From assembly GCF_024346455.1 (NCBI RefSeq), contig NZ_JAGQCY010000003.1, positions 62,001 to 126,000 on the forward strand: a DNA stretch of 64,000 nucleotides, in the 5' to 3' direction. Below are positions 62,404-64,000 of this stretch, one piece after another. The position numbers were made by a program, and so were the translations under genes. The DNA comes from Cyanobium sp. Aljojuca 7A6. GTDB lineage: Bacteria; Cyanobacteriota; Cyanobacteriia; PCC-6307; Cyanobiaceae. A model generated the notes under the pieces. That model saw only the letters and a program-made list of their open reading frames with translations. It was not told the origin of the DNA and made no database searches. Each line of letters opens with the position of its first letter. Position 1 is the stretch's first letter.

Positions 62404-63162
62404 TTACCCGTAGACCCGCGGTTCGGGACAGACCCCTTGGACCCGTTTGAGGACCTCCCCGTAGGCCTCGACAACACCGCCCAGGTCCTGGCGGAAACGG
62501 TCCTTGTCCAGAATCCTTGCCTCGGTATCGCTCACCGACCGGTTCCAGAGGCGGCAGGTGTCGGGGCTGATCTCGTCCGCCACCACCAGTTCGCCGGTGG
62601 TGGTGAACCCCAGTTCGATCTTGAAATCCACCAGTTCGAGCCCCACCTGGGCGAAGAGCTGGCGCAAGCCCTCGTTGACGCGGAAGGCGAGGGCTTGGAT
62701 CGCCTTCAGCTGGGCGGGCGTCACCAGCTGGAGCCGCTCCAGCCGCGCTTCGCTGAGCAGGGGATCACCCAGGGCGTCATCTTTGTAATACAGATCCAGC
62801 AAGGGCGGATCCAGTGGGGTGCCTGCCGGGATCGGCATCTGGCGGCAGAGGGAGCCGGCGGCCACGTTCCGCACCACCACTTCCACCGGTACCACCCGGA
62901 CTGGCCGCACCATCATCCAGTGGTCCCCCTGCAGGCCCAGGTAGTGGGTGGGCACCCCCAGCCGTTCCAGGTGTTCGAACAGCAGGGCGGAGATGCGGCA
63001 ATTGAGGGCCCCCTTGCCAAGCAACTGGGCCTTCTTGAGGGCATTGAAGGCCGTGGCGTCGTCCTTGTACTCCACAGCCACCAGGTCGTCCTGGTCGGTG
63101 GCGTACACCCGCTTGGCCTTGCCTTCGTAGAGGAGGGGGCCGGTGGCTGGGGAGAGGGTCAT
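62404..63162 (-). CDS. purC: SAICAR synthase PurC
   Basis: A 252-residue ATP-dependent ligase that joins aspartate to CAIR in purine synthesis. It shows [55 protein letters not shown] and [11 protein letters not shown], all typical. ATG 63162 overlaps the upstream gene's stop (ATGA). Only 43 bases separate it from bamA. Confidence 0.96.
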   Translation of the reverse strand: MTLSPATGPLLYEGKAKRVYATDQDDLVAVEYKDDATAFNALKKAQLLGKGALNCRISALLFEHLERLGVPTHYLGLQGDHWMMVRPVRVVPVEVVVRNVAAGSLCRQMPIPAGTPLDPPLLDLYYKDDALGDPLLSEARLERLQLVTPAQLKAIQALAFRVNEGLRQLFAQVGLELVDFKIELGFTTTGELVVADEISPDTCRLWNRSVSDTEARILDKDRFRQDLGGVVEAYGEVLKRVQGVCPEPRVYG

Positions 63163-64000
63163 GGGGCGGGTGTCGTGGTCGGGGCGGTTTCCGTCGCCGG
63201 TACCGGAAGATCGGCGGCATGGCCGCCGGGGTCGCGGGGGGAGCGCAGCTGGATCTCCAGCTGGCGGGTGCGCGGGGCCGAAGCCGGATCCTCGCGCCGC
63301 CAGCGCCATTCCCCATAGGCGTCGTCGATGCGGCCGCTGAGCCGCAGGCGCCGCTCCACGGCCCGCTCGGAGGGCAGGGCGGCCTGGGTGTCCAGCAGCT
63401 CCGCCACCAGACCCCAGGCCCCCGCCGCTGCCGCCTGGTCGAGGGCCGCCTCCATCAGGGCTTCCCGCTGTGGTGACGGCAGTTCTGCCAGCAGCGCCAC
63501 CGCCTGCTGCAGACGCAGGGCGCCCGCCAGGCCGCCCTGGCGGGCCCGCACCAGCAGTTCGCCTCCGACCCGGGGAAAGCCCCGCGATTCCAGGTGCAGG
63601 GCCAGGAGCTCCAGGGCGGAGCGGCTGATCACCGTGCCATCCTCCCGGCGCTGCAGCGGCAGGGCGATGGCCTCGAGGGACGTCCCGCTCTCCTGCCGAA
63701 GCCGCTCCAGGGCCAGGGCCGCCCGGCGGTGGTCCAGCCCCGCCGAGGCGGCGCGCCACTGCAGTTGCAACCACTGCACCCGCTCGGCTCCCGCTGCCGG
63801 GCCGAAACGGTTGAGCACGTCCATGGCTTCATTGGGCGCCCGGCAGCTGAGCAGCACGTCGGCGTTGGCCAGCACCACCTCCAGGGGCTGGGGGGCGGGA
63901 TGGAGCGTCAGCAGCCGCTGCTGCAGCTGCCTCAGGCGCTCACCCAGACCGGCCTCGGCGCTCTCGCGACAGGCCGCGTCGAGCTGCTCCAGGTCCCCGT
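63159..64000 (-). CDS. Protein of unknown function, 5' end beyond the window
   Basis: The frame stays open to the right edge, so the true start is outside. The 280 visible residues are helical, alanine/leucine/arginine-rich with repeated short helices ([40 protein letters not shown]), in the style of a TPR/solenoid protein, ending with a proline/threonine-rich tail. No catalytic motif is seen. It overlaps purC by four bases. Confidence 0.7.
   Translation of the reverse strand, partial: GDLEQLDAACRESAEAGLGERLRQLQQRLLTLHPAPQPLEVVLANADVLLSCRAPNEAMDVLNRFGPAAGAERVQWLQLQWRAASAGLDHRRAALALERLRQESGTSLEAIALPLQRREDGTVISRSALELLALHLESRGFPRVGGELLVRARQGGLAGALRLQQAVALLAELPSPQREALMEAALDQAAAAGAWGLVAELLDTQAALPSERAVERRLRLSGRIDDAYGEWRWRREDPASAPRTRQLEIQLRSPRDPGGHAADLPVPATETAPTTTPAP

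Noticed and set aside
61017-62450. 477-residue plus-strand ORF opposite bamA
   Set aside because: Repetitive Gly/Leu/His translation without motifs; antisense to a well-supported Omp85 gene.

Overview
The window is 64 kb of a GC-rich picocyanobacterial chromosome of the Synechococcus/Cyanobium type. The evidence is an allophycocyanin core operon (apcE, apcA-apcB-apcC), an F-type ATP synthase operon with duplicated and diverged b/b' subunits, a cyanobacterial PII protein under an NtcA box, a system II cytochrome c assembly pair (ccdA, ccs1), and small conserved genes such as DUF3143, DUF1825 and DUF3326. Genes are tightly packed, with many 1-4 base start/stop overlaps (ATGA, GTGA, TGATG). No rRNA, tRNA or CRISPR array was recognised.

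Layout. 0-0.7 kb: end of a J-domain gene and a DUF3143 gene. 0.7-5.5 kb, minus strand: a compact biotin operon, bioF, a BioH/BioK-type esterase, bioC, bioD, a 51-residue membrane ORF and bioA. 5.5-16.6 kb: Ski2-like RNA helicase, purB, tlyA, glnB, queF, ccs1-ccdA, ftsW, apcC-apcB-apcA. 17-20 kb: apcE. 20.2-27.3 kb: a methyltransferase and the atp operon (atp1, a, c, b', b, delta, alpha, gamma).

27.3-40.1 kb looks like accessory DNA. It carries a PPC/DUF296 protein, a GAF-HD-GYP c-di-GMP phosphodiesterase, an alkyltransferase-like protein, a zinc-less MDR oxidoreductase, a DUF4336 protein, a heavy-metal RND pump with an unusually short adaptor-like protein, and a divergent OmpR/histidine-kinase pair. 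Next comes a small AT-richer integron-like segment: two attC-type recombination sites (37159-37256 and 37766-37857) flank a hicB-hicA toxin-antitoxin module. A second AT-rich ORF of unknown function follows, then a frameshifted integron integrase (intI) pointing the same way as the cassettes. This relic integron, with the integrase inverted relative to the usual layout, is the most unusual item in the window.

40.1-64 kb returns to core-like sequence: a 2OG oxygenase, a [2Fe-2S] ferredoxin, DUF3326, a peroxiredoxin, a GGDEF-EAL protein with a degenerate GGDEF site, pyrF, tyrS, an amine oxidase, a LuxR-type regulator, a helix-hairpin-helix/GIY-YIG gene pair, pepA, msrA, and the envelope cluster bamA-lpxC-fabZ-lpxA-lpxB followed upstream by purC and a truncated gene at the window edge.

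Functional groups: biotin synthesis from malonyl-ACP methyl ester; light harvesting and ATP synthesis side by side; nitrogen sensing (glnB with its NtcA site); metal efflux with its own two-component system; c-di-GMP turnover (HD-GYP and EAL); lipid A and outer-membrane assembly. All functions are inferred from protein motifs read by eye; no database search was run.
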